Shown: positions 10,301 through 17,055, counted from the stretch's first letter. The stretch is DNA of 64,000 nt from Pyrinomonadaceae bacterium (GCA_019694355.1 JAIBCB010000001.1:463001-527000), one strand, 5' to 3'. Program-made: numbers and translations. The notes: a model not told the origin generated them from the letters alone.

Positions 10301-10729
10301 GACGGTTCGTGGACGTTCAAGACGGGTGCGAGAGTTCGTGTTCGGCTAACGATGGTCGCCGAATCGCGTCGGTATCACGTCGCTCTTGTCGATCCGCTCC
10401 CGGCAGGGCTTGAGATCCTCAATCCCGAGTTGGCGGCGACCGAGGCGATCCCTGATGACAAGAAGCAGACGCCGGTGATCACCGGCGGTTCGCTGAGCTA
10501 TGGCAGTTGGTTCTGGTGGTATCGTGCGCATTGGTTCGAGCACGAGAACTTCCGCGATGAAAGGGCCGAAGCCTTCACCTCGCTTTTGTGGGAAGGCGTG
10601 TACAATTACTCGTACGTAACGCGGGCGACAACGCCCGGCAAATTCGTGGTTCCGCCCGCCAAGGCCGAGGAGATGTATCATCCCGAAACCTTTGGGCGCA
10701 CAGGCTCGGATTCTGTTACGATCGAGTAA
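4367..10729 (+). CDS. bacterial alpha-2-macroglobulin with a plug-like insert
   Basis: A very large exported protein (2120 residues) of the bacterial alpha-2-macroglobulin family, which traps proteases by covalent capture. An N-terminal signal peptide (about 1-27) lacks a lipobox, so it is probably periplasmic and soluble rather than a YfhM-type lipoprotein. Ig-like/MG domains fill about 130-1250. The macroglobulin core starts with VVVVDESVLYLAGY (about 1250) and resumes after the bait region with TVDITLPDNLTRYRI. The thioester motif CSEQ is at residues 1617-1620 (bases 9215-9226), followed by the helical thioester domain and a C-terminal receptor-domain-like MG fold. Between core segments, residues 1327-1384 resemble the plug region of acidobacterial TonB-dependent receptors (see findings). 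The usual partner, a penicillin-binding protein 1C gene, is not next to it; a small lipoprotein gene follows after 2 bp. Confidence 0.93.
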   Translation: MKTTITYLLLFSIYLGMFSPITISIKAQSVAATKAEQEEPQTGLSFRLSEGEANAGTRETPPPANAEVLSSDETKGLVSRLPKIGAQDGDQQDAAIRAGSLPPPKKGEKVPVPFPGKGDADRPQIDSSKELAVVRYAPQGKVELAPDMSLTFSEPMIAVTSQEEASRFVPVELTPQIEGQWHWLGTRTLRFEPAKRLPMATDFKARVPAGTKSASGKVLQKDFVWMFSTPPPTIKKQIPDQYSGPQRRDQLIYLAFDQAVDAETMLSHISLTGAGRKLKTRLATAEEIAKDPSIAWASKEEQPGRWLVFRAVNADGGTDALPADSPISVTVNVGAPSVEGPLKTEKAQGDAFRTYGAMKLTQHRCNWDSPNNCDPNAQFQLQFSNPIENSKFDKSTVRIEPALPNANIYAAGQSIYIDGWKNPMTKYRVTVAAALPDAFGQTLGSDVTVEFKVGNPQPSLMASSKFMQVLDPFGPREYAVYSINIKELRVRLYAVQPEDWPKYTKYLRNYQASSGENAPMPGNLVSDQLVKVNAETAAKMVETRIGLAKALKDGLGNVIVDVEDTDRSADRYWSRRKIAWVQATNIGLDAFVDNNELVGFATDLKTGRALAGVDLHIAPNGPQNVRSADAEPGGSWFSSAWAWLSSWGTSDPQAATATDENGDPLSIVTVPETETQRSSATGVARLRLPEKRSDTENLLIARLGKDTAFVPENSQYYWQEKGNWYEQKAGKQVSWFVFDDRRLYKPNEEVSAKGYVRYVDMSELGDVEKAAEITANAKKVSYVIKDSQGAEIGKGEADVNAFGAFDMKAKLPDNANLGNAQISFELLDKEDDEIDSYDHSFQIQEFRRPEYEVTAKMETEGPYMIQGSAEVSVNAKYFSGGGLANAPVNWTVEATPTNFTPPNRDDFTFGVWTPWWRGFYGRGDDLSTSESFKGVTDKDGRHLLKIDLDAAHPPRAYNVAVAGAVTDVNRQTWSGRTSFIVHPSSLYVGIRSPRTFVQKGEKINIESIVTDIDGKIQAGKRVDIKAVRLVWTNEKGKWIEKPVDPQNCTVTSGEKAQTCNFITTEGGQYKITARVLDDRERPNESELTIWVPGGERPKDRDLKQQKVDIIPSQKDYKPGDTAELLVLSPFTPAEGVLTLRRNGIVSTQHFKSDGNSVTLKIPILDAYLPNIEAQVDLVGVSERDAGELKLDKKLPPQPAYASGSIDLNISTESRRLTVAADPVDSTLVPGGKTKLNVAVKGSNGEPAANTEVAVVVVDESVLYLAGYNPPDPLASFYEDKDPGVRDLHSRDSIEIENPELVASFMKTGGVTIDRNESKLQSTLTQKLVDSLPKGTTFTSLLKAAPSVAPEGLSGGFQVDGASGSENVWVIDGQEVTNFRTGILGKNEEEGQISLRQNFAALAAFMPSVKTDSSGKATVDITLPDNLTRYRIIAVAADDGKRFGKGESSITARKPLMVRPSAPRFLNYGDKAEIPVVIQNQSDNDMTVNVAMRASNVKMLEGADSAAGKQVVVKANDRAEVRFAVETEKAGTARFQFAASSGKFSDAAEISLPVWTPATSEAFATYGTVDQNTAIFQPVKAPANIIPSFGGLEVTTSSTQLQELTDAYIYLANYPFACSEQLSSRMISTAALRDVLTAFKTKDMPKPGEIEREFKMDMKALASRQRYDGSFGLWTSESERYQWPYLTVHVVHAMALAKEKGYDVPEEAINRSKPYLKDIERYYWFSDPKVRWTISSYALYVRAKLGDRDVAKAKKLLAAATVKEMPYEGLGWLLSAFANDAAFAQEKVDILTFLNNHVTETASTANFVTDYGDDAWLIMYSNRRADGVLLEALLKADPQNDVIPKLVRGLLDHRTKGAWANTQENVFILLALDKYFETYEKVTPDFVAKMWLGDTYAGEQKFKGRSVDSNVLNIPMSYLLDQGGSADLILDKKGPGRLYYRIGMKYAPSNLKLDPADYGFTVLRSYEPVDKPDDVKQNSDGSWTFKTGARVRVRLTMVAESRRYHVALVDPLPAGLEILNPELAATEAIPDDKKQTPVITGGSLSYGSWFWWYRAHWFEHENFRDERAEAFTSLLWEGVYNYSYVTRATTPGKFVVPPAKAEEMYHPETFGRTGSDSVTIE

Positions 10730-10731
10730 TT

Positions 10732-11391
10732 ATGAAGGCAAAATTCATCGTGCTTTTCACAATGTCGGTCCTTGCCGCGGCGTGTTCCACGGCAGGGACT
10801 GACACTGCAAATAAGCCTGCTTCCGCAAACTCGAACGTGAACGTCGAGCAGGCATTTTCGAACAACTCCCAAAAGGCGGCGGCAGATGCGAACGCTGCAC
10901 ATTCGGCTGCTCTTGCGGCAGGCGAACCCACGCTTGGCGAGTGTTATCAGTCGAAGGTCGCGGGCAAGGTCCTCGTTCGCGAACAGACTTTCGTCTTTGA
11001 CCATAAGCCCTACGAAAAGTCGTGCTTTGTGACATTCGCAAACCCCGACGAGATGGTCGATAAGACCGATGTTCCGCGTGGCTCGACATTTCACATTTTC
11101 ACGAAGGGCGAGGATATGTTCGAATTTCCGGATGCCTTCAACGGCCAGACGGCGTGCTGGGTAGAGGCACTGTCTTTTGACGATCTGAACAAGGACGGCC
11201 TCACCGACGTGATAATGGCGGGGAAATGTTTGGGTGCAAAAGATTCGTATCCGACGAACGCTATTTTTGTGAACGTCGGCAAAGGATTTTCCACCAACGA
11301 AGAGGCGAACGCCGAACTCGACGATCTAAAGAATATCCAACAGATACGCGAATTTGTCGGGAAGAACTTAAAACGGTTCTTTGATCGGTAA
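10732..11391 (+). CDS. lipoprotein of unknown function
   Basis: The ATG at 10732, two bases after the macroglobulin stop, is chosen because it begins a classic lipoprotein signal (MKAKFIVLFTMSVLAAAC, lipid-modified Cys at residue 18); the open frame extends further upstream but into the preceding gene. The mature protein starts with an Asn/Ala/Ser-rich linker, then a domain of about 150 residues with paired cysteines. FDDLNKDGLTDVIMAGKCLG has the Asp/Asn spacing of an FG-GAP or EF-hand-like calcium loop. The tight spacing indicates translational coupling to the macroglobulin, so it may be a surface or periplasmic partner of it; that is inferred from position only. Confidence 0.8.
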   Translation: MKAKFIVLFTMSVLAAACSTAGTDTANKPASANSNVNVEQAFSNNSQKAAADANAAHSAALAAGEPTLGECYQSKVAGKVLVREQTFVFDHKPYEKSCFVTFANPDEMVDKTDVPRGSTFHIFTKGEDMFEFPDAFNGQTACWVEALSFDDLNKDGLTDVIMAGKCLGAKDSYPTNAIFVNVGKGFSTNEEANAELDDLKNIQQIREFVGKNLKRFFDR

Positions 11392-11443
11392 GAAACCGAA
11401 AACCAAAGCCAAACAATTCACAACTCTCGATCCGCCGATCGTG

Positions 11444-11528
11444 CATTTGTTCATTTTGTTCATTTTGTTCATTTTGTGCGGTTTGTGTCGATTTGTGCGG
11501 TTTGTGTCGTTTTGTGCGGTTTGTGCTT
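11444..11528. repeat. degenerate 9-10 bp tandem repeat
   Basis: About nine tandem copies of a 9-10 base unit. The first part repeats CATTTTGTT, the second alternates CGGTTTGTG with TCGATTTGTG or TCGTTTTGTG. It lies in the 203-base gap between the lipoprotein gene and kdsD, about 65 bases upstream of the likely kdsD start. It codes for nothing plausible. Confidence 0.85.
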
Positions 11529-11594
11529 CGATAAGGTGCGTTAGTTCGTTATGATAGCGAGCGTGGAGAGAAGGCCGGTAGCGGCCGATCTATC

Positions 11595-12566
11595 TTGGAC
11601 GTTGTGAAAATTTACGAGAAAACAATTGAGATCCTGCGGCTTGAGGCCGCCGCTATCGAGAATGTCGCTGCGACGATCGCTCGTGACACCGTCGTGCGTG
11701 CGGTCGAGATGCTCCTGAATTTGAAAGGAAAGCTCGTCGTTACCGGCGTCGGCAAAAGCGGCGTGATCGCGCAGAAGATCGCACAGACAATGACGAGCAC
11801 CGGCACACCGGCGATCTTTGTACATCCGTCGGACGCGATGCACGGCGGGCTCGGGATCTTATCGGAAGGCGACGTTGTTCTCGCGTTGAGCAATTCGGGC
11901 GAGACGGACGAACTCATTGCGATGCTGCCCGCGATCGCGAATCGCGGAGCCGCTGTGATCTCGATCGTCGGCAACGCGGACTCGACGCTTGCACGCAGTT
12001 CGGATGTCGTCCTCGAAGCCGCGATCGACAAGGAAGCTTGTCCGCTGAACCTTGCACCGACATCTTCGACGACCGCGGCGCTTGCACTCGGCGATGCGAT
12101 CGCGATGACGCTGATGGAGGCGAAAGGCCTGACCGAGGCCGATTTTGCCGTCAATCATCCGGCGGGCCGTTTGGGAAGGCGTTTGACGATGCGTGTCGCG
12201 GACCTGATGCAGGCGAATCCCGCCGTCGCTCCCGACGCAGGCTGGATGGAGGTCGTAAAGGCGATCTCGACCTACGCTCTCGGTGCCGTGAACGTCGTCG
12301 ATCAGAACGGCAAACTTCTCGGCATCGTAACCGACGGTGATCTGCGGCGGACGATCGAACGCACCGCTCCCGAAGATCTTGAGACACTGACCGCAGAGTC
12401 GATGATGACCGCCGATCCGATAAAGACAACGTCTTCGACGCTCGCTTTTGACGCGCTCAAGATGATGGAAGAGCGCACGTCCCAGATCTCGGTCCTTCCC
12501 GTCGTTGACGGTGAAAAATGCGTCGGACTCTTGCGGCTGCACGATGTTGTCCGCAGCGGCATCTAG
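11595..12566 (+). CDS. kdsD: arabinose-5-phosphate isomerase (KdsD/KpsF type)
   Basis: This enzyme interconverts ribulose 5-phosphate and arabinose 5-phosphate, the first step toward Kdo of lipopolysaccharide. The 323-residue layout is the usual one: a SIS sugar-isomerase domain (about 35-180) with GVGKSGVIAQKIAQTMTSTG and the HPSDAMHGGLG segment, then two CBS domains (about 205-323). The match is close through ACPLNLAPTSSTTAALALGDA and FAVNHPAGRLGRRL, both family hallmarks. With lpxC elsewhere in the window it supports a diderm cell with LPS. The start is uncertain: TTG at 11595 and GTG at 11604 are both possible and neither has a clear Shine-Dalgarno. No other Kdo gene is adjacent. Confidence 0.93.
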   Translation: MDVVKIYEKTIEILRLEAAAIENVAATIARDTVVRAVEMLLNLKGKLVVTGVGKSGVIAQKIAQTMTSTGTPAIFVHPSDAMHGGLGILSEGDVVLALSNSGETDELIAMLPAIANRGAAVISIVGNADSTLARSSDVVLEAAIDKEACPLNLAPTSSTTAALALGDAIAMTLMEAKGLTEADFAVNHPAGRLGRRLTMRVADLMQANPAVAPDAGWMEVVKAISTYALGAVNVVDQNGKLLGIVTDGDLRRTIERTAPEDLETLTAESMMTADPIKTTSSTLAFDALKMMEERTSQISVLPVVDGEKCVGLLRLHDVVRSGI

Positions 12567-12621
12567 CTCGATTCGCAGCGAACTTCGTTCAGACGGCAGT
12601 CATCTCAAGGGCCGTATCCTT

Positions 12622-13320
12622 ATGAAAAGAACGATCATCAGCACAGCGTTATTTTTGGCCATGTTTTCGGCATTTGCGGCGAGTGTGTCGGCACAGCAGA
12701 GCGAGATCACATTGACGCTGAACGAGCAATTCTTCGACGCGTTGATCGATGCGACGTTCAAGAATTTCGATCCGCCGGCATTTCCTATCTCGGTCGCGGA
12801 AAATCGCGGGAATTTTGTCGAGAAGATAATGCCCGCGGCCTTCGGGCCTTCGGCGGGCGAAGAGATGCTGAATTGCGGCGAGATCAAAGTTGTGCGCGAG
12901 ACGGGCGGGATGAAGACAGCGGTTCGGCTTGGCGAAGGCCAGCTCCGCGTGCCGCTCGCATTTAACGGCTCGTATTCGATGCCGTTCGTCGGATGCGTTG
13001 ATTTCGCCGGTTGGGCGGATGCGTTGGTGAACCTCGAATACGACGCTGCGGGCCGCAGACTGGTCGGGCGCGTAAAGGTCGAGACCGTCAATATGAACGG
13101 CACCGGCGGCGTCGGCGGAAGCCTGATCGCCGGGCTGATCCAGGGTTCGGTGGACAAGAAATTTAACCCGATGGAGATCTTGACGTTCGACAAAGTGTCT
13201 TTCGGCCTCCCGATCCCGAACACCGGCAAACTAAAAATGAACGCCGTCGGCATCCGCACCGAAATTCACCCCGGCGTGCTGAACATCCGCGTCGCGTATG
13301 AGTTCACAAAGGACACATGA
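12622..13320 (+). CDS. exported protein of unknown function
   Basis: The ATG at 12622 begins a clean signal peptide (MKRTIISTALFLAMFSAFAA, cleavage after VSAQ), so I prefer it to upstream in-frame codons inside kdsD. The mature part of about 205 residues is rich in beta-prone stretches and Gly and contains two well-spaced cysteines (NCGEIK and GCVDFAG), possibly a disulfide. The middle, LRVPLAFNGSYSMPFVGCVD, followed by a Gly-rich turn (NGTGGVGG), recalls lipid- or ligand-binding beta folds, but I do not recognise the family. It follows kdsD by 55 bases and may be cotranscribed. Confidence 0.75.
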   Translation: MKRTIISTALFLAMFSAFAASVSAQQSEITLTLNEQFFDALIDATFKNFDPPAFPISVAENRGNFVEKIMPAAFGPSAGEEMLNCGEIKVVRETGGMKTAVRLGEGQLRVPLAFNGSYSMPFVGCVDFAGWADALVNLEYDAAGRRLVGRVKVETVNMNGTGGVGGSLIAGLIQGSVDKKFNPMEILTFDKVSFGLPIPNTGKLKMNAVGIRTEIHPGVLNIRVAYEFTKDT

Positions 13321-13445
13321 GCGTCCGCGCCGCAAGGGAATTGCCACTAGCTTTAGCTAGTGGGTTAGGGGTTCCATAATGGTGTTGCGGGCTTTAGCCC
13401 AACTTTTTGGCTGGAAGCTTCATCTGTCGGCGGCGAGCCGCCTAG

Positions 13446-13739
13446 AAGATCGGAGGAGCGTTCAAGCGGGCACAAGAACCGTCATTCGTTGGCCCTCTTG
13501 AATTGCCATATGCTGGAAGGGTTCGGATGCGTGCTCTTGCCGATCCAAAAGCTCACAATTTTCCTTATAGCTTTGATCGCCAAATTCTTTCGACGAGCCC
13601 AGTTTCTAGGCTAAATGGCTATCGTATCTTTCCACGCGAAGGATACATGAATGGGGGCAAGGGGGTTTATGAAATAGGCGTTCGCTCAGATTTCGTTATT
13701 GACCACCGATTCTTTCGGCCGACAGGCAAAGCTCAATAG
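13446..13739 (+). pseudogene. fragment of a polymorphic-toxin-like C-terminal domain
   Basis: The frame is open from 13446 to the stop at 13739 with no good start codon (only TTG at 13503 and ATG at 13527). The text, including DPKAHNFPYSFDRQIL, GYMNGGKGVYEIGV and VIDHRFFRP, resembles the compact toxin tips found at the ends of RHS/YD-repeat proteins. No RHS core precedes it, so this is probably a displaced or decayed toxin tip. A small ORF of immunity-gene size begins 19 bases later, the usual toxin-immunity order. The family assignment is from memory of such domains and is moderate at best. Confidence 0.45.
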
Positions 13740-13758
13740 GCTTGGGGTTTATCTTTTG

Positions 13759-14058
13759 ATGAGATATTTGATTATAGATGGCATGCTCAACGGCACGGGT
13801 ATTCGTGACGAGTATGGAGACGGCTACCTTAATATCGAGAGCCTTGGATTATCCGAGTCGCTTCGATTGGATTTTCAAGCGTGGCTACAGCGATACGCGC
13901 AAGAACACTTCGAAAATTACACAAATCGTGATTGCCTAACAGACCTCGATAACGAGGGAATAGAACTAGCACGCCGCGTAATGGTCGAGTTGGGCGAGAA
14001 CAAAATAACGTACTTCTCGGATGCGTTTCTAACTTTGCATTCTATAAGGAACCTATAA
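13759..14058 (+). CDS. small protein, possible immunity protein
   Basis: A 99-residue acidic protein starting MRYLIIDGMLNGTGIRDEYG. The ATG at 13759 is preferred over 13699, which overlaps the toxin-like fragment. It has no signal peptide or membrane segment. Base composition is AT-richer than the housekeeping genes on either side. Its position directly after a toxin-tip fragment and before another small soluble protein suggests an orphan immunity gene, but I do not recognise the family. Confidence 0.55.
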   Translation: MRYLIIDGMLNGTGIRDEYGDGYLNIESLGLSESLRLDFQAWLQRYAQEHFENYTNRDCLTDLDNEGIELARRVMVELGENKITYFSDAFLTLHSIRNL

Positions 14059-14061
14059 TTC

Positions 14062-14733
14062 GTGTCGACGCAAGATTGGCTGGCTGCCGCAAGAGGCAAG
14101 GCATTTATGATTGAGAATTCAGATAGTTGGCTAAATAGCTATCAAGAAGTCCTCACAGACTTTGAGAGAAAACTAAAACAAACAGAGTCTTACGAGATCG
14201 ATTTGAACGCACTCGACCCCGACAACTACGAGAAGAGCTTAGCTAAAGCAGTGGCAATTGCACAAGGCCCCGAATATCTTGAACTGAATCAGAGGCTCGC
14301 AGATGTGATCTTTCAACTTTTCTCAGAATATGCTGTTTCTGGACAGAGAATTCGACGGGAGATCGAACGACTGTTCGATGACAAGAGTTATGTGCTTGCA
14401 TATCTGTGTACCTTTCCCACTTATGCATCTAAGCAAGGCAAAAAGGCTGATACGATGCAATGGCTAAGAGTTGGATTGGTCGCAGCATTAATTGAAAATG
14501 GAAGGTCCGATGTGAGAGATACATGGGTAGGATTAGGACTGCTTTACTGTATGGCGGAGGTCTCGGGCTTGAAACCATTTCAATATTTTAAAGAGATTGG
14601 AAAATTGCGGGTTTCTGAAAGGCCGTCGTCGGACCTCGCAAAAAGCGGTTCTAGTATCTTAGATGAATTTCTTAACTCAGACTACAGAAAGTCTCTGGAA
14701 TGCAGAGAGAAACCTAAACAAACGAACCGTTGA
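14062..14733 (+). CDS. soluble protein of unknown function in the toxin islet
   Basis: A 223-residue, mainly helical, acidic protein beginning at a GTG (14062) three bases after the previous stop; ATG at 14107 is an alternative. No membrane segment, signal peptide or known motif is visible. It is coupled to the preceding small gene and shares its low GC content. It is larger than a typical immunity protein but fits the helical immunity-like proteins found in RHS islets; this is inference from context. Confidence 0.55.
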   Translation: MSTQDWLAAARGKAFMIENSDSWLNSYQEVLTDFERKLKQTESYEIDLNALDPDNYEKSLAKAVAIAQGPEYLELNQRLADVIFQLFSEYAVSGQRIRREIERLFDDKSYVLAYLCTFPTYASKQGKKADTMQWLRVGLVAALIENGRSDVRDTWVGLGLLYCMAEVSGLKPFQYFKEIGKLRVSERPSSDLAKSGSSILDEFLNSDYRKSLECREKPKQTNR

Positions 14734-15098
14734 TGACGACGCGGGGTTCTGCTGTGTAGGCTGTGGGAATGTTCTCAACGTCCTAGAATATTTCCGGGAT
14801 CGCGAATAGGGCGACACCGGCGGTCGATCCGTTGACGAACCGCTTTGTCACGGCGGGGACGACGTTCGAATATGATCTGAACGGCCTCAGCGCGTGGTTA
14901 GCATTGCCCGACTCTCAACGGAGCGTGCAGGAGCACGCGGCAAGAACAGTAGCTACACATGGAGCCGCAGGCGAAATGTGTAGAATGTGCCAATGGTCTT
15001 CCCGGAGCGTGTGAAATCGGTTCCGAGCGAACAACTTCCATCTCTCTCGGCGCCTAGAACATTCAACTATTGTTCTTTCTGTCAACCGAGGTAAATTT
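14734..15098. other. gene-poor stretch with an RHS remnant
   Basis: These 365 bases contain no intact gene. The only recognisable content is the YD-repeat fragment annotated separately at 14787-15014. The rest shows nothing I can support. Confidence 0.6.
14787..15014 (+). pseudogene. RHS/YD-repeat protein fragment
   Basis: This frame opens directly after a TAG at 14784 and reads VDPLTNRFVTAGTTFEYDLN at its centre. The NRF...TTFEYDLNG pattern is the classic YD (RHS) repeat motif, so a short piece of an RHS core repeat survives here. The downstream part of the frame (from about 14890) no longer looks like RHS sequence. It has no proper start and is far too short for function. It supports reading 13.4-16.2 kb as the ruins of an RHS locus. 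Confidence 0.6.
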
Positions 15099-15383
15099 AT
15101 GATAAAAATCAAAGCCTGGTTAACTCATAAGGGAGTTCGCAAGGTTCCAATTCACAGCGGTTATCGTCCTGCGGTTTTCTTTATCCCTGATCACCCAACT
15201 TCTGGTGCAATACGGTTACTAGATCGAGAAGAACTTTTACCTGGCGAAAGAGCTATTGTGGAAATCACCCCGGTTTCTGAGTCCCTCGTGGGAAACCCAG
15301 CATCCGGCGAAGTTTTCAAAATCGGCGAATCGCCAAGAAGTATTGTTGGTGAGATCGAAGTAATTGAAGTGATAAGAATCTGA
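15099..15383 (+). CDS. stand-alone EF-Tu domain III-like protein
   Basis: This 94-residue protein resembles the third (C-terminal beta-barrel) domain of elongation factor EF-Tu without any GTPase domain. GVRKVPIHSGYRPAVFF parallels EF-Tu's GGR-TPFF-GYRPQFYF; LLPGERAIVEIT parallels MPGDN-K-VVTL; FKIGESPRSIVGEIEVIEVI parallels FAIREGGRTVGAGVV. In EF-Tu this barrel contacts the tRNA T-stem and EF-Ts, and several contact-dependent toxins bind EF-Tu. Here it sits among toxin fragments and putative immunity genes, so a decoy or immunity role is attractive but unproven. The ATG at 15099 follows an AGGTAAA-like sequence a few bases upstream. Confidence 0.65.
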   Translation: MIKIKAWLTHKGVRKVPIHSGYRPAVFFIPDHPTSGAIRLLDREELLPGERAIVEITPVSESLVGNPASGEVFKIGESPRSIVGEIEVIEVIRI

Positions 15384-15441
15384 ACAAACCTATCAGAGAG
15401 ATGGCGTACATCGCATTCCTCCATCTCAGTGAAGTTTTGCT

Positions 15442-15651
15442 ATGCATAACATAGAATACGTCGCAGAAAAAGGCGATCTGAGCCTAACTATCGAGCCAGA
15501 TTTAGAGGAAGTGGGTGCGTATCTTCGGGTCTACTTGGGTACCAAGGATGTTGCCGATCATCTCCAGGATTCCGTCGGTAAATGCATGGAATTTGCACTG
15601 GAAGAATATGACATCCCGATTGAGTCTTGGCAAGAACGAACCAAAGTATAG
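15442..15651 (+). CDS. small acidic protein, possible immunity protein
   Basis: A 69-residue acidic protein starting MHNIEYVAEKGDLSLTIEPD. It has no signal peptide or membrane segment and no recognised family. Its size, charge and position in the toxin islet fit an immunity-like protein. The 3' end lies 25 bases before the next gene, so the two may be expressed together. Confidence 0.45.
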   Translation: MHNIEYVAEKGDLSLTIEPDLEEVGAYLRVYLGTKDVADHLQDSVGKCMEFALEEYDIPIESWQERTKV

Positions 15652-15676
15652 GCTAAAGCCGACACTCGATTCGACC

Positions 15677-16033
15677 ATGAACAAGAAAGAACGCAACCTC
15701 GAAGAATTTCGCACCCTTAAGGGCAGCGATTATAGTGTTGTCGAGGAACTCACTCTCCATCAACAACTCCCGGACGGGTGGAATACTTATGAATTAAGGG
15801 TAGATCTTACGTTGCGGAACAGAGACGATTCCGAAGGCCGCCTTGCACTTTCGTTCTCAAAGGTCCGAAATTTCCGGTTCAACCCAAGAGGTTCCGAGCT
15901 GTACTTTTCGTTGCTAACTATCCTGCCTGTCAATGATGGGTGGGAAGATGTTAATTACAAAGTTTTTAACGCTGAGCAAGATGTAGAATTCTCATTTTTT
16001 TGTAATGATTTTACAGTAACTCGTGCGACCTGA
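15677..16033 (+). CDS. small protein of unknown function in the toxin islet
   Basis: A 118-residue protein from the ATG at 15677 (MNKKERNLEEFRTLKGSDYS); the open frame extends upstream but overlaps the preceding gene in another frame. The protein is beta-rich with alternating hydrophobic and charged residues (LRVDLTLRNRDDSEGRLALS) and a conserved-looking DGWEDVNYKVF. No family recognised. Several unrelated small soluble genes in a row is typical of immunity-gene arrays at RHS loci. Confidence 0.5.
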   Translation: MNKKERNLEEFRTLKGSDYSVVEELTLHQQLPDGWNTYELRVDLTLRNRDDSEGRLALSFSKVRNFRFNPRGSELYFSLLTILPVNDGWEDVNYKVFNAEQDVEFSFFCNDFTVTRAT

Positions 16034-16151
16034 AGTTTTTTTCACCGACGGCAAGACTTTTGCGAGAGCCATTCAGAACGGGAATGTTGTGCAGGATGTC
16101 GATCCTGTGACGGCACAGACGCGTGAGTTCGTCTTTAACGGCGACAAATAG
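16020..16151 (+). pseudogene. orphan C-terminal coding fragment
   Basis: The frame is open from just after a TAA at 16017 to a TAG at 16149 and reads PEVFFTDGKTFARAIQNGNV then DPVTAQTREFVFNGDK. Codon use looks coding and higher-GC than the genes just upstream, so it appears to be the end of a larger protein, perhaps the RHS-type protein that once spanned the islet. A hairpin terminator follows at once. A 42-codon ORF from GTG at 16023 is possible but unlikely to be functional. Confidence 0.4.
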
Positions 16152-16170
16152 AACGGCAGAGCCGTTTTTT
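16152..16170 (+). terminator. intrinsic terminator
   Basis: AACGGC, loop AGA, GCCGTT, then a run of T. The stem is short (6 bp) but followed directly by T residues, one base after the stop of the orphan fragment. Confidence 0.5.
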
Positions 16171-16341
16171 AGCCGAGGGGCAAAAATTGCGGTGGCCAAA
16201 TCAAAGCAAGATCGCACTTTCGGGTAGATCAAAGATCTTACGAAATCAGTTAAATACAGCTATCAGCTATCAGCCGTCAGCTTTCAGCTGGTAGCAGTCA
16301 GCTTCGGCAACGCCCTTACTAGCGTGCAGGCCCCTGCAAAG

Positions 16342-16507
16342 CTGGCCGCCCGCTCACGCAGTCGGTATTGACGAATAACCACCCGCTACCGCAGGTGGTA
16401 CTGACAGAACCTGGCCGCCCGCTCACGCAGTCGGTACTGACAGATGACCGCCCGCTGGCGCCGTCGGTATTGACGAATAACCACCCGCTACCGCAGGTGG
16501 TACTGAC
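16342..16507. repeat. array of five REP-like units
   Basis: Five head-to-tail units of about 31-35 bases alternate between two forms: CCGCCCGCTCACGCAGTCGG then TACTGAC, and CACCCGCTACCGCAGGTGGT then ACTGAC. Each has the core CGCTnnCGCnnnnGGTAnTGAC with internal partial dyad symmetry. Related degenerate units occur at 35984-36088. The pattern is a REP-like extragenic element, not CRISPR, since units are contiguous and there are no unique spacers. Confidence 0.8.
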
Positions 16508-16518
16508 AACGCTTGGGT

Positions 16519-17055
16519 TTAGGCGGCGGCGGATCTTTTGTTCAAGATGCCGAGATATTCCGTCCAGGGGCCGACGTTGCCCTCATACTGCCTAGCCATA
16601 AAGGTCGCGATCTGGTGAATGTGATTTAGATCGTGGACGGCCCAAGTGGCAAGGAGCTGTTCGAGCGTTACCTTTCCAAGCTCCGGATGGAACCCTTCGA
16701 GAGCCAGATGCTCAGAAGTTAGTTCCCAGCCCAAAAGCTTTTCGATATTCACGCTCCTAAGGTGGGCGAACTCTTCGAGCAGCTCATTCAGGGTCTTACC
16801 GGCCGAATGTTCGAATTGGGCCATTCGGTCGAACGTCTGGAATACGCGTCCGTCTTTTGCGAGAATTATCTCTGCCCGAGGTATCCAGTCCGTTTGTTCG
16901 CCGTGGATAAGGTGGCCAAGAACGTCGTATGGAGACCAGTCATTGAATCCGCCTCCAAATTGCGTCCATTCGGGTGAGAGTTCTGCCAAAAACCGTTCAA
17001 GCGTATAGGGAGTTTGACGCAAGATCTCGACAGTTTTTCCGATATCGAATTTCAT
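16519..17055 (-). CDS. DinB/YfiT-like metal-dependent protein
   Basis: A 178-residue four-helix protein of the DinB superfamily (DinB_2/YfiT-like). Conserved elements are DWSPYDVLGHLIHGEQTDWI near residues 39-58 and the C-terminal WAVHDLNHIHQIA motif. The three histidines implied (GHLIHGE and HDLNHIHQ) form the metal site that usually holds nickel or zinc. Members act as thiol-dependent transferases or hydrolases, but the substrate of this one is unknown. It is convergent with the repeat array and divergent from der. Confidence 0.85.
   Translation of the reverse strand: MKFDIGKTVEILRQTPYTLERFLAELSPEWTQFGGGFNDWSPYDVLGHLIHGEQTDWIPRAEIILAKDGRVFQTFDRMAQFEHSAGKTLNELLEEFAHLRSVNIEKLLGWELTSEHLALEGFHPELGKVTLEQLLATWAVHDLNHIHQIATFMARQYEGNVGPWTEYLGILNKRSAAA

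Larger units (their letters stand above)
16034..16518. other. non-coding stretch with terminator and repeat array
   Basis: After the coding fragment ending at 16151 there is a hairpin (16152-16170), then simple CAGCTATCAG-type repeats near 16257-16306, then the five-unit array at 16342-16507. I see no gene in it. Confidence 0.7.

Noticed and set aside
12505..12621. Upstream extension of the exported protein at 12622
   Set aside because: It overlaps kdsD and would bury a clear signal peptide.
16342..16507. Possible CRISPR array
   Set aside because: The units are contiguous and alternate between two forms, there are no unique spacers of constant size and no cas genes are near.
16368..16595. 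A frame encoding repeats of the type TNNHPLPQVVLT
   Set aside because: It only reads through the REP-like array; repeat peptides follow from the DNA repeat and there is no start signal.
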